52,853 nt of DNA from the NCBI GenBank assembly GCA_026692665.1, contig JAPLOF010000016.1, positions 1-52,853 on the forward strand. Direction: 5' to 3'. Positions 17,895 to 26,244 of this stretch are shown one piece after another (positions within the stretch are counted from its first letter, which is position 1; each line of letters begins with the position of its first letter). The notes under the pieces are model-generated. The model searched no databases. It was not told the origin of the DNA and worked only from the letters and a program-made list of their open reading frames with translations. Source of the stretch: Planctomycetota bacterium (GTDB lineage: Bacteria > Planctomycetota > UBA1135 > GCA-002686595). The position numbers were made by a program, and so were the translations under genes.

Positions 17895-18623
17895 TCATTC
17901 GCTGACTCGAACGCCTAGGTGCGGGGTGGGCGTCCCTCGCGATTCGGGTGGCTGCGAGTCGCCCGAGGTTTGATTCGCGGACCGTAACTCAACGGACGCG
18001 GTCGTCTCGGCCTGGACCTCGCCGCGATAGTCCTCCTCGATCCAATTGGCCAAACTCCTTTGGTTCGAGGTCCGGCAGTAGAGAGCGAAGAAGTCGTCCA
18101 TGGCATGAGCTTGGCCCCAGGCGAAATGGCCGGAGCGCAAGCACAGTTGCGAGCGCAGCGCCTCGTTCAGGTCCGAGCCGCGCATGACGACGAGGTAGAC
18201 GACGCAAGCGAGCCCAGTGCGATCCGTGCCCTGGTGGCAGTGGATCAACAGGGGCGGCGGCAATTCCTTCAGCGCGATCAGCAGGTCGTGCAGCGCCTCG
18301 GGCCTCGGCAGGTGCGTGGGGCTGAGCGGCACATGGCGGAACTCCACGTGATGATCCTGGCACGCGGCGATCTCGGCCTCCTCTTCCCCGCCCTCGGCTC
18401 CCGCCCTCCGGAGGCTGAGCACCGAGCGGATGCCGTACTTCTCGATGCACTGGACCAGCTCCGACGTCGAAAGCTGACCGCTGCGATACAGCGCGCCTTC
18501 GATCACGGGCCGAGGCGACTTCCAGGACTGCAGGAAGCCAAGGAGGATCGCGCCGCACAGTAGGGCCCCAAGGGTGGATCCGACGAGCACGTTTCGGGCA
18601 CGCGTGGAACTTGCGAATACCAT
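17895..18623 (-). CDS. Membrane-anchored tyrosine/dual-specificity-type phosphatase
   Basis: This protein of about 242 residues has one N-terminal membrane helix (VLVGSTLGALLCGAILLGFL), then a Cys-based phosphatase domain. The active-site loop is LIHCHQGTDRTGLACVVYLV, a clear C-x5-R signature with Cys and Arg in H-C-H-Q-G-T-D-R-T-G. The start of the domain also fits (GALYRSGQLSTSELVQCIEK, then YGIRSVLSLR), as in DSP/atypical PTPs and inositol phosphatases. The catalytic domain would face the periplasm or cytosol depending on orientation; a single N-terminal anchor favours the periplasm. The ATG at 18623 was chosen; a GTG at 18668 adds 15 residues. The substrate is unknown. Confidence 0.85.
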   Translation of the reverse strand: MVFASSTRARNVLVGSTLGALLCGAILLGFLQSWKSPRPVIEGALYRSGQLSTSELVQCIEKYGIRSVLSLRRAGAEGGEEEAEIAACQDHHVEFRHVPLSPTHLPRPEALHDLLIALKELPPPLLIHCHQGTDRTGLACVVYLVVMRGSDLNEALRSQLCLRSGHFAWGQAHAMDDFFALYCRTSNQRSLANWIEEDYRGEVQAETTASVELRSANQTSGDSQPPESRGTPTPHLGVRVSE

Positions 18624-18809
18624 TCGGCGGCGTGGAATCGAACTTCCGAGGATCGGTACTTCCAGCACGGACGCACTCTAGCGGTTTCGATGTTGCCTGC
18701 CGATTCTTACTATGGGCGCTCGCGCACCGGTCACGAATGTTGAGCGGTCGGTCACGTTTCACATTAGTCCACAAAGATCTTCACGAGAATCCAGCGAAGC
18801 GAAGCTGCA

Positions 18810-19055
18810 TGTGGCGTACCGTTCGGCAATGGGCTGCGCTGCGCGGGAGGCAGCACGCTGCGGCTCGCGACGCGCACCGCGGCGAACGGACAGGTCGAGT
18901 ACCCCGTCGGAGCTGAAGCGCGGATCTCGACGCTGGGTGCAGTCACGGCTCCGGGGACCCGCTACTACCAGGCGTGGTATCGCAACAGCGCCGCGTTCTG
19001 CACGCCCGCCGGGTTCAACTTGACCAACGGTTGGCAGTTGGACTGGGGCGCGTGA
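18810..19055 (+). pseudogene. Orphan C-terminal domain fragment of a secreted planctomycete-type protein
   Basis: In the plus-strand frame ending at the TGA at 19053-19055 the translation contains FGNGLRCAGGSTLRLATRT, then TRYYQAWYRNSAAFCTPAGF and NLTNGWQLDWGA. This lines up with the end of the secreted protein at 40460-42214 (GVRCSGGKILRLIAQTS, VRYYQAWYREPNPAFCTSGG, FNLTNGVRVVW). Only the last 80 or so residues of the module are present. There is no start codon, signal peptide or N-terminal body upstream, so this is a remnant left by deletion or recombination. Confidence 0.75.
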
Positions 19056-19098
19056 TCTCTGCCCGACGCACGCGCAGTGTCGTGCTCCCGGAACTTCG

Positions 19099-19545
19099 TC
19101 AGCGGATTGCGATCGTCATCCCCGCCCGCACCGTCCCGCCGCGCAGCACGCGACAGACGAAGCCGCTGCGGCCGAGCATCAGGTCGGGAAAGCGGCGGTC
19201 GAGCTTGCGGAGCGTTCCACAGGGCTCGCGCACGTCGTGGATCGCGATGCGGACTTCGTCGCCGACGGCGAGCTCGTCGCCCGGGCGCAGAGCCGCGTAG
19301 TCGAGTCCTTCCGTCAGCAGGTTCTCTCCGAACGTGCCCGGATCCGCGCACGGCACGCCGTCGCGCCGCAGCGTCGCGTAGTCCTCGATCGCGAACAGGC
19401 ACACCGCGCGATTCGCGCCGCCGTGCAGGTGGAAACGGTGCGCGTCGCCGACGAGGCCGAGCTCCTCGACGACCGCGGATTCGACCGGGGTCTTCGGGAT
19501 CCCGCCCGGCCCCAGGCAGACGGCGAGGACGACCCCGCTCGTCAC
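19099..19545 (-). CDS. MOSC domain protein
   Basis: This 148-residue protein is a stand-alone MOSC domain, the fold at the C-terminus of molybdenum cofactor sulfurases. Family features are LGLVGDAHRFHLHGGANRAV (the conserved G-D-x-H and H-G-G), GTFGENLLTEGLDYAAL, LAVGDEVRIAIHDVREPCGT (with the Cys that may carry sulfur) and VLRGGTVRAGMTI at the end. Such proteins are thought to handle sulfur or molybdopterin-type cofactors, as YiiM does. The GTG start overlaps the stop of mltA as GTGA, so the two are translated together. The functional link to cell-wall turnover is unclear. Confidence 0.9.
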   Translation of the reverse strand: MTSGVVLAVCLGPGGIPKTPVESAVVEELGLVGDAHRFHLHGGANRAVCLFAIEDYATLRRDGVPCADPGTFGENLLTEGLDYAALRPGDELAVGDEVRIAIHDVREPCGTLRKLDRRFPDLMLGRSGFVCRVLRGGTVRAGMTIAIR

Positions 19546-20720
19546 GGCTGGGGCGCTGACCCTTCCTTCAGGAAGAGGTAGTAGAGCTGCCCTTCCTGTC
19601 GCGTCGCGCCCGCGATCTTCTCGGCCTCGTCACCGACGCCGACGTACACGTCCGCGCGGCCAGCGGTGCGGATCGCGCCGCCGGTGTCCTGGTCGAACAG
19701 GAAACGTCCGAGCTCCACGCCGTAGTCGGTGCCGGCGTGGCCCTCGGCCCAGGTGAGCGCGCCGCGCGGGAAGAGCCGCTTGTCCGTCGCGATCGAGCGA
19801 TTGCCCGTGACCGGCACGTTCAACGAACCGTGCGGGTTGCCCTCGATGGGCTGGAAGAAGACGAAGCTGTCGTTCTTGTTCAGGAATTCCTGGACCTTGG
19901 CCGGGTTCTTCTTGGCCCAGGCGCGGATCGCCGCGAGGTTCACGCCGTCCTTGGGCAGTTCCTTGGCGTCGATGAGCGCCTTCCCGAGCGATGCGTACTC
20001 GCGACCGTTCTTGCCCGCGTAGCCGAGCTTCAGCATCTCGCCGTCGGGCTGGCGGATGAATGCCGAGCCGTTCACGTGCGCGATGTAGGCATCGACCGGA
20101 TCCGCGAGCCAGGCCAGTTCGAGATTCTTCTTCTCGAGCATCCCCGTCGCTTCGATGACGCGCCGCACCGGGTAGGGCTGCGTGGCGTTGCCGACTTTCT
20201 GTCCCAGGATCTCGCCTTCCGACCCCTTCACGAGGTCGGGCGGCAGCGCGTAGAGCGGGTAGCGGTACTCCGCGGTCGCCACCGGCGATCCAGCCAGGAT
20301 CGGCGTGCAGTACGCCGTGAAGAGAACGCCGCCGCCCTGACCGTTCCAGCCCGCGCTCTTGTAGACCGTGAAATCGTCGCCGATGCGGCGATCGAACTCC
20401 TCCGCGGTCTTCGACGTGGTCAGGAGATCGCGAAAGCGCTCGAGGCTCGCCAGCGCGCGCGCGCTCGACACGCCTTCGATCGGGAACCACTTGGCCGAGG
20501 TCTTCTTCTTCGTCCACGCGATCGACTGTTCGAGGGCGGGCAGGATCTCGTCCCTCTGCGCGAAGTCGGCCTGGAAGTCGGGCCGCTTCTCGTTCGGCCC
20601 GAGCGGCAGGAGCGCGGGCGCGCCCTCCGGAAGCTCCTTCGAGTAGTCGGGCTTCGTGGACGAGCAGGCGGCGAGGAGGGCGAGGGTGCCCGCGAGGGCG
20701 AGTGTGGTGATCTGGCGCAT
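19542..20720 (-). CDS. mltA: Membrane-bound lytic murein transglycosylase A
   Basis: This 392-residue lipoprotein has a lipobox signal (MRQITTLALAGTLALLAACS) and the MltA domain. Visible features are GVLFTAYCTPILAGS and YRYPLYALPPDLV, the substrate-groove part FFQPIEGNPHGSLNVPVTGN, and the C-terminal 3D domain with GTDYGVELGRFLFDQDTGGA and GRADVYVGVG. The Asp residues of D-Q-D-T-G-G and of G-R-A-D are the ones the family uses. It cleaves peptidoglycan glycan strands to 1,6-anhydromuramic ends at the outer membrane. The ATG at 20720 was chosen because it places the lipobox correctly; the frame extends to 20777. Confidence 0.92.
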   Translation of the reverse strand: MRQITTLALAGTLALLAACSSTKPDYSKELPEGAPALLPLGPNEKRPDFQADFAQRDEILPALEQSIAWTKKKTSAKWFPIEGVSSARALASLERFRDLLTTSKTAEEFDRRIGDDFTVYKSAGWNGQGGGVLFTAYCTPILAGSPVATAEYRYPLYALPPDLVKGSEGEILGQKVGNATQPYPVRRVIEATGMLEKKNLELAWLADPVDAYIAHVNGSAFIRQPDGEMLKLGYAGKNGREYASLGKALIDAKELPKDGVNLAAIRAWAKKNPAKVQEFLNKNDSFVFFQPIEGNPHGSLNVPVTGNRSIATDKRLFPRGALTWAEGHAGTDYGVELGRFLFDQDTGGAIRTAGRADVYVGVGDEAEKIAGATRQEGQLYYLFLKEGSAPQP

Positions 20721-20840
20721 GGTTCCGACTCCGGTTGAGGGGCGGAGTCTGCCGTTCCGCGGTGGCCGATTCACCACCGAAGAATCGGCGCACTGCGCCC
20801 ACTTGCCGCTCGGAGTCCGGACGGCGAGACTCTCTGCCCC

Positions 20841-21209
20841 GTGCCCTGCCTACTCGGTTGCCTCGCGCTGTCCGCGCCGCGTCTCGTCGTCCTGATCCTG
20901 TTCCTGTTCAGCGACTACCTGGGGCGGGCGTACGAGACGAACTTCTGGCCGTTCCTGGGCTTCCTGTTCCTGCCCTGGACGACCCTGGCCTACGCGGTGG
21001 CGATGAACGCGAATGCCGGCCAGTTGTCGGGCTGGTTCGTGGCGCTGTACGTGCTGGCTTTGCTCATGGACCTCGGCATCGTGGGTTTCGGTCGCGGCGG
21101 CCGCTGGCGCCGCCGTCCGCCCGGCGGCTCGGGCGCCGGACCGGGCGGGGGAGCCCCGGCGCCGGCCGCGGTCCGCTCGATCGAAGTCCGCGGCGAGCGC
21201 GTCGGCTGA
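20841..21209 (+). CDS. Small integral membrane protein
   Basis: This 122-residue protein has three hydrophobic helices (APRLVVLILFLFSDYLG, FWPFLGFLFLPWTTLAYAVA, WFVALYVLALLMDLGIVG) and a Gly/Pro/Arg-rich tail. The pattern MPCLLGCLAL at the start, then S-D-Y-L-G-R-A-Y and G-F-L-F-L-P-W-T-T-L-A-Y-A, looks like a conserved bacterial family of unknown function. The GTG start lies 4 bp from the end of the cluster preceding the FAD monooxygenase (stop to next start is 4 bp), so the two are likely an operon. Confidence 0.75.
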   Translation: MPCLLGCLALSAPRLVVLILFLFSDYLGRAYETNFWPFLGFLFLPWTTLAYAVAMNANAGQLSGWFVALYVLALLMDLGIVGFGRGGRWRRRPPGGSGAGPGGGAPAPAAVRSIEVRGERVG

Positions 21210-21213
21210 GCAC

Positions 21214-22368
21214 GTGCGCGCCCTGGTGGTCGGCGGCGGGATCGGCGGCCTGACGGCCGGGATCGCGCTGCGGCGCGCGGGATTCGGGGTCGATCTGTAC
21301 GAGCGCGCGCCCGCCATCCGCGAGGTCGGCGCCGGGCTGTCCTTGTGGCCGAACGCGCTGCACGTGCTCGACGAGATCGGCGTCGGCGCGCGCGTCCGCG
21401 CCCTCGGCCACGCGCAGGGCGACGGGCGGCTGATGACCGCGGAGGGGCGGACGCTGATCGAGATGTCGATGAGCGTGATCGAGGAAGCCGGCGGCGCCCC
21501 GGTCCTGATGCTGCACCGCGCCAGCCTGATCGAGGCGCTGCGGACCGGATTCGACGGCGCCGTGCACCTGGGCCACGAGCTGACCGATGTCGCGCAGACC
21601 GGCGAGCGCGTGCGCGCGACCTTCGCGAACGGCGCGACGGCCGAGGGCGACGTGCTGGTGGGCGCCGACGGCTGGCGGTCGGCGGTGCGCGCACGCGTCT
21701 TCCCCGGCGCGCGCGCCGAGTACGTCGGCTACTCCGGGCTGCGCGGCGTCGTCGCGCGCCCCGCGAGCGTGACCCAGACGAGCGAGAGCTGGGGCCGCGG
21801 CGCGCGTTTCGGCCTGGTCCCGCTCGTGGACGGCCGCCTCTACTGGTTCGCATGCTGGAACGCGCCCGAGGGCCAGGTGCTGTCGTCGGCCGAGCGCCAC
21901 TCGCGCGCTCTCGAGACCTTCCGCGGCTGGCACGCACCGATCGAGGACGTGATCCGCTCCACGGATCCCGCCGCGATCCTGCACGACGACGTGCGCGAGA
22001 TCGTCGACCTGCCGACGTGGGTGCACGGGCGGATCGCGCTGCTGGGCGACGCCGCGCACGCGATGACGCCGAACCTGGGGCAGGGCGGCTGCTCCGCGAT
22101 CGAGGACGCGTACGTGCTTGCGCGGTGCCTGGCTAACTTCCCGCAAGTTGAGGACGCGCTCGACCGCTACGTGCGGCTGCGCCGCCCGCGGGTCGCGAGC
22201 ATCGTGCGCGACTCGCGCGCGTTCGGGTCCTTCGGGCAGCTCGAGAACGGGCTCGCGCGGCGCGTGCGCGACGCGATCACGGTGGCGACGAAGGGTCGTT
22301 ATGGACGCGAAGTGGTGCTGCGCTACGCGCGGACGAGGCCTCACGAGCTGCTGGAGGTGACGGAGTGA
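21214..22368 (+). CDS. FAD-dependent aromatic-type monooxygenase
   Basis: This 384-residue protein is a class A flavoprotein monooxygenase (PHBH fold, near zeaxanthin epoxidase and salicylate hydroxylase). All three FAD motifs are seen: the GxGxxG Rossmann start VVGGGIGGLTAGIALRRAGF, the DG motif LVGADGWRSAVRARVF, and the GD motif RIALLGDAAHAMTPNLGQGG. The enzyme uses NAD(P)H and oxygen to hydroxylate an organic substrate; which one cannot be said. The GTG at 21214 begins directly at the Rossmann strand and lies 4 bp after the upstream stop. It ends near a cluster of short repeats. Confidence 0.92.
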   Translation: MRALVVGGGIGGLTAGIALRRAGFGVDLYERAPAIREVGAGLSLWPNALHVLDEIGVGARVRALGHAQGDGRLMTAEGRTLIEMSMSVIEEAGGAPVLMLHRASLIEALRTGFDGAVHLGHELTDVAQTGERVRATFANGATAEGDVLVGADGWRSAVRARVFPGARAEYVGYSGLRGVVARPASVTQTSESWGRGARFGLVPLVDGRLYWFACWNAPEGQVLSSAERHSRALETFRGWHAPIEDVIRSTDPAAILHDDVREIVDLPTWVHGRIALLGDAAHAMTPNLGQGGCSAIEDAYVLARCLANFPQVEDALDRYVRLRRPRVASIVRDSRAFGSFGQLENGLARRVRDAITVATKGRYGREVVLRYARTRPHELLEVTE

Positions 22369-22410
22369 GGTGTCGCAACCTGCTGGGATGCAGTTGGTTG
22401 CGAGCACGCC

Positions 22411-22456
22411 GACCGTTTTACGGCCCGTCGTAAATTGGTCGCGACCGTTTTACGAC
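22411..22456. repeat. Three 12-14-bp GACC(G/A)(T/A)TTTACG units
   Basis: GACCGTTTTACG occurs at 22411-22422 and 22443-22454 in direct orientation, 32 bp apart. GTCGTAAATTGGTC at 22427-22440 is an inverted, slightly diverged copy (GACCAATTTACGAC on the other strand). The units are AT-rich compared with the surroundings. They lie between the 3' ends of two convergent genes, so a role as a promoter operator is not obvious. They could be protein binding sites or the remains of a mobile-element end. Confidence 0.6.
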
Positions 22457-22543
22457 TCCCTGAAAGACGGTCGAGAGGCGCAACCGAGGCGGGTTGCACA
22501 CCCTCCCTCGGGCGCAGCCGCGCAAGCGCAGGACCGCCTTCCG

Positions 22544-23356
22544 TCACTCCAGCGGGTGATATTGGACACCCCGGAGCTTCGCGGTGCGCATGACCTCCAC
22601 GAGTTCGTGCGAGGCGACGATGGCGCCGTGAGCACTGGCTCCTGCGCCGAACCACTGCTCCGTGAGAGCCAACGACTCGCCGTGACGTGTAATCAATGGC
22701 GGCATGCGACCGCGGCTGACCGGATTGAACTTCACTCGTCGACACGCCTCGCAAGCTTCCGAGGGAAGTCCATCGCATCGCATGCGAGCGGCGACCGGGA
22801 CGTCCAACTGAAGCACCGTGCTCAGCGTCGCGCCCTTCGCATCGAGGACGGGCAGGGATTTCACTCCGCATGGCGCGAACACGTCACTCCACACGTCCGG
22901 CTTCACGAAGAGCCGATCGTAGACCCAGTGCATCTGCAGCACGTGACGCCGTCCCCAGCGAGGCTCTCCTTTCATGCGGAACGGCGCGCGCTGCCTCGCC
23001 CCGACCCCACACTTCTCGCAGTAGTCAGCCAGATCGTACGTGACCTCGAGATACCCGAACTCGTCGTCCCGGGGTTGGGGATAGCCGTGGTGCGCAGTTG
23101 CGGAAAGTGCCGCCCACTCCGCGGCATCGATCTCCTGGTCCGTGAACTCCGTGTGGGGGACGTCGGGCAGCCTCCACTGCTTCAGCAACGCTTGGATGTC
23201 ACGCCAGTTGGGATGGCTCTCGTTGACGTCGGCGTAGACAAACGGATCGGATGACTCGTCGTCCGGATCCGACCGGAGGAGTTCGACCCCGAGTCGCTCG
23301 AATGCTCGGCGCCTCGCGATCGTCCCGTGCATGGCGATGCGGTGGATGATCTCCAC
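22544..23356 (-). CDS. Double-CXXC(G) motif protein, unknown function
   Basis: This 270-residue protein has two cysteine pairs, DYCEKCGVGARQ in the middle and SEACEACRRVKF near the end. Its C-terminus ends like LVEVMRTAKLRGVQYHPLE. That arrangement resembles the double-CXXCG family known from Myxococcus, in which two CxxC knuckles flank a central domain; the resemblance is judged by eye. It is likely a cytosolic zinc-binding protein, with no signal peptide. The GTG start lies 6 bp after the upstream amidohydrolase stop, so it is probably in the same operon, although its function need not be related. Confidence 0.65.
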   Translation of the reverse strand: MEIIHRIAMHGTIARRRAFERLGVELLRSDPDDESSDPFVYADVNESHPNWRDIQALLKQWRLPDVPHTEFTDQEIDAAEWAALSATAHHGYPQPRDDEFGYLEVTYDLADYCEKCGVGARQRAPFRMKGEPRWGRRHVLQMHWVYDRLFVKPDVWSDVFAPCGVKSLPVLDAKGATLSTVLQLDVPVAARMRCDGLPSEACEACRRVKFNPVSRGRMPPLITRHGESLALTEQWFGAGASAHGAIVASHELVEVMRTAKLRGVQYHPLE

Positions 23357-23362
23357 GCTCGC

Positions 23363-24574
23363 TCAGCGCTTGCCCTCGAACACCACGACCCCCTCGATCA
23401 CCGTCGCCGTGCAGTGCGTCGTGTACTCGAACGGATCGCCGTCGTAGAGCGCGAGATCCCCGTCCTTCCCCGTCGCGATGCTGCCGATCCGTCCGTCGAG
23501 CCCGAGGATCCGCGCCGCGTCGATCGTGATCGCGCGCAGCGCACCATCCTGACCCAGCCCGTGCGCCGCCGCGATCGCGGCCTCGTACAGCACGACGCGC
23601 GTCTTCGGCACGTAGCTCTCGAACCCGCTCTGGAACGTGAACGGGATCCCCGCGTCGCGCAACTTGAGCGGCGTCTCGCGGCTCGCGTTCTCGAGGTCGC
23701 CCGAGAACCTCGCCATCGGCGCGTGCGCGATGATCGGCACCTTCGCGGCGCGGATCGCGTCGAGCACCACGTACGCCTCCGCAGCGCCGTCGAGGACGAG
23801 CTTGAAGCCGAACTCCTTCTGCAGGCGCAGCGCGGACTCGATGTCCTGGTGGCGTTGCGCCGTCACGAGCAGCGGCACCTTGCCGTCGAGCACGTCGACG
23901 AGCGCTTCCTTGCGCAGGTCGCGGTCGGGCTTCTTCCCGGCGTCCGTGCCGGCGGCGCCGAGCTTCTTCTTGTAGTCGGCGGCGCCGAGGAACGCCTCGC
24001 GCAGCATCGCGACCTCCTTGGCGGCGGTGCCGGGCGACTTGCCCTTGCCTTGCTCCTTCGCGCCGTCACCCAGCGTCGCGGCGATCATCGCGCGCGGCAC
24101 GATCACGGCTTCGTCGATCGTGTCGCCGCGCGTCTTCGCGACGAGCGTCTGGCCGGAGATCAGCGCGCTCGGACCGTGACCGGTGTGGATCGTCGTCACG
24201 CCGAAGCCGCGCACCCATTCGACGAGGCGTTCGCGCGCGTTGTAGGCGTCGATCGCGCGCAGCTCGGGCTGGATCGGCGCGCTCGTGTCGTGCTGGTCCT
24301 GATCGGTCGGCTGGTTCAGGTAGCCGGCGAGGCCGATCACGGAGTGCGCGTCGATCAGGCCCGGCGTCACGAACGCGGCTGAGATCGTGCGGAATCCGGC
24401 GGGAATCGCGGTGGTGGCGGCCGGTCCGACCGCGGCGATCTTGCCGGCGCGCACGATCACGACGCCGTCCTGGATCGCGGCGCCGTCGGACGTGAACACG
24501 ACGCGGCCCTTCACGGCCAGGTCCTGCGCGGAGAGCGATGCGGCGAGGAGCGCGAGCGCGAGGAAGGTCTTCAT
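23363..24574 (-). CDS. Secreted amidohydrolase-fold protein lacking metal ligands
   Basis: This 403-residue protein has a signal peptide (MKTFLALALLAASLSAQ) and an imidazolonepropionase-like amidohydrolase layout: VVIVRAGKIAAVGP, FVTPGLIDAHSVIGLAGY, IASGKDGDLALYDGDPFEY-like end. It aligns through its length with the gene downstream of position 24576. The metal-binding residues are replaced: H-S-H becomes H-S-V, the L-H-H-V-S-E-A-Y segment becomes L-D-G-A-A-E-A-Y, and the F-H-T-D-D segment becomes F-Q-S-G-F. It is therefore probably a pseudoenzyme or structural partner. Its ATG lies one base after the stop of the paralogue. Confidence 0.9.
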   Translation of the reverse strand: MKTFLALALLAASLSAQDLAVKGRVVFTSDGAAIQDGVVIVRAGKIAAVGPAATTAIPAGFRTISAAFVTPGLIDAHSVIGLAGYLNQPTDQDQHDTSAPIQPELRAIDAYNARERLVEWVRGFGVTTIHTGHGPSALISGQTLVAKTRGDTIDEAVIVPRAMIAATLGDGAKEQGKGKSPGTAAKEVAMLREAFLGAADYKKKLGAAGTDAGKKPDRDLRKEALVDVLDGKVPLLVTAQRHQDIESALRLQKEFGFKLVLDGAAEAYVVLDAIRAAKVPIIAHAPMARFSGDLENASRETPLKLRDAGIPFTFQSGFESYVPKTRVVLYEAAIAAAHGLGQDGALRAITIDAARILGLDGRIGSIATGKDGDLALYDGDPFEYTTHCTATVIEGVVVFEGKR

Positions 24575-24575
24575 G

Positions 24576-25892
24576 TCAGTGGTCCCCCCGGTCGCCCATG
24601 CAGCAGATGTTCTCGGCGCGCGGTTGGCCGACGCCCCATCCGCCTTCGGCGTACTTCTTGTCGGCGGCGACGGAGATGTCGAAGACCTTCACGCCCTCGA
24701 CCCACGTCTGCTCGACGCGCGTATAGACGGAGAACGGATCGCCCGAGAGCACCAGCACGTCGGCGTCCTTGCCGGGCTCGAGCGTCCCCACGCGCTTGTC
24801 GAGGTCGAGCATCGCGGCCGGGTTCTTCGTGAGGCCCGCGAGCGCCGTCTCGCGCGAGCAGCCGGCGCGCACGGCGAGCGCCGCGCTGCGCAGGAAGAGC
24901 CGGGAATCCGTGATCCAATCGTCGGTGTGGAAGGCGACGAGCTCCGGCGCGCCGCGCGCTTCGAGGTCCGCGGCCGAGCGCGCGTCGAAGTCCATCGCCT
25001 CGAGCTTGCCGCCCGGCGTGTCGATCACGATCAGCGAGCACGGGATGTGCGCTGCCACGATCTCGTCGGCGACCTTGTACGCCTCGCTGACGTGGTGCAG
25101 CACGACGCGGAAGTCGAACTCTTTCGCCAGGCGCAGCACGGTCAGGATGTCGTCGTGCCGGTGCGTGTGGTGGTGGACGATGCGCTTCTTGTCGAGGACC
25201 TCGAGCAGGCCCTCCATCGCGAGATCGCGCGGCGGGAGCTTGTCAGCGTCGCCGTTCGCGGCCTGGACCTTGCGCCGGTATTCCTGCGCCGCGATGAACT
25301 GCTCGCGCACGAGCGATGCCGACTTGCCGCGCGTTCCGGGGAACGGCGCCTCGCCCTGGCTGTTCGTGCCGTTCGCCATCTTCATCCCGCCCATCGGCGA
25401 GCCGTCGGGGAACTTGTAGGCGAGACCCTCGATCGTGTCCGCGTCGCGGTTCTTGAGGTAGATCGTCTGCCCGCTCATCAGGTGGCCGCTGCCGGACATG
25501 ACGTTGAGCGTGGTGATGCCGCCCGCTTGCGCGCGCTGCAGGCCCGAATCGCGGCAGTTCACGGCGTCGAGCATGCGCACGCCCGGCTGGATCGGCGCGC
25601 TGTCGTCCGCGCCCCATCCGCCGCCGACGTGGCTGTGCGTGTCGACGAGGCCGGGCATCAGCGTCTTGCCCTTGCAATCGACGACGACCGCGTCGGCAGG
25701 GATCGCGACGCTGCCGCGCGCGCCGACCGCGGCGATCACGCCGCCGCGCGCTACGAGGATGCCGTCGTCGAAGGGCGCGGAGCCGATGGGCAGGATGCGC
25801 GCGCCGACGAAGGCGACGGGCTTGTCCTGCGCGAGCGAGCTCGCGGCGAGGACGAGGGGCAGGCACGCGAGCAGGGCTCTGTGGATCGTCAT
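24576..25892 (-). CDS. Secreted amidohydrolase (imidazolonepropionase-like)
   Basis: This 438-residue enzyme has a signal peptide (LLACLPLVLAASSLAQ) and an amidohydrolase TIM barrel. Metal ligands are visible: LMPGLVDTHSHVGGGW (HxH), HHHTHRHDDILTVLR, VVLHHVSEAYKVADE, and the catalytic aspartate region LVAFHTDDWITDS. The terminal segment VGTLEPGKDADVLVLSGDPF is typical of the family. It should hydrolyse a C-N bond of a cyclic or peptide-like substrate in the periplasm; the substrate is unknown. It is the first gene of a three-gene minus-strand operon that includes its metal-less paralogue. The frame extends upstream to 26084, but 25892 gives the signal peptide. Confidence 0.92.
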   Translation of the reverse strand: MTIHRALLACLPLVLAASSLAQDKPVAFVGARILPIGSAPFDDGILVARGGVIAAVGARGSVAIPADAVVVDCKGKTLMPGLVDTHSHVGGGWGADDSAPIQPGVRMLDAVNCRDSGLQRAQAGGITTLNVMSGSGHLMSGQTIYLKNRDADTIEGLAYKFPDGSPMGGMKMANGTNSQGEAPFPGTRGKSASLVREQFIAAQEYRRKVQAANGDADKLPPRDLAMEGLLEVLDKKRIVHHHTHRHDDILTVLRLAKEFDFRVVLHHVSEAYKVADEIVAAHIPCSLIVIDTPGGKLEAMDFDARSAADLEARGAPELVAFHTDDWITDSRLFLRSAALAVRAGCSRETALAGLTKNPAAMLDLDKRVGTLEPGKDADVLVLSGDPFSVYTRVEQTWVEGVKVFDISVAADKKYAEGGWGVGQPRAENICCMGDRGDH

Positions 25893-26244
25893 GTGGGTTC
25901 CGAGGGGGGGAGAGCCGCACAGGCTAGACCGGACCCGGCTTCCCCGCATCGCCCGCGTGCTGATTCGACACTGCCCGCACGACTCCCGGAGACAACGGTG
26001 GGTCGAGTCGGCGCGCCGTCTGCGGCCCGGGCGGGAGCGAGGCCGAGCCGCCCGCGACGCGCAGAACCCTCGACCTCGAAGCACACGTCCGAGCCGGTCG
26101 ATCGCACAGTTTCCTACCCAATCAAGTCGCGGGCGCGGACCAGCCTAGCCGGACTTCGCCCCCGGCATCCCGAGGCTGGCGCGGCGCCCGGCGAGCGGCG
26201 ATCATGCTCGGCTCGGACGGGGCCCGGATTCCCCGTGAAACGCC
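25893..26244. other. Divergent intergenic region
   Basis: These 352 bp separate the amidohydrolase operon (minus) from the SUI1-prfC pair (plus) and must hold both promoters. I see no convincing gene, terminator or operator. Confidence 0.5.
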
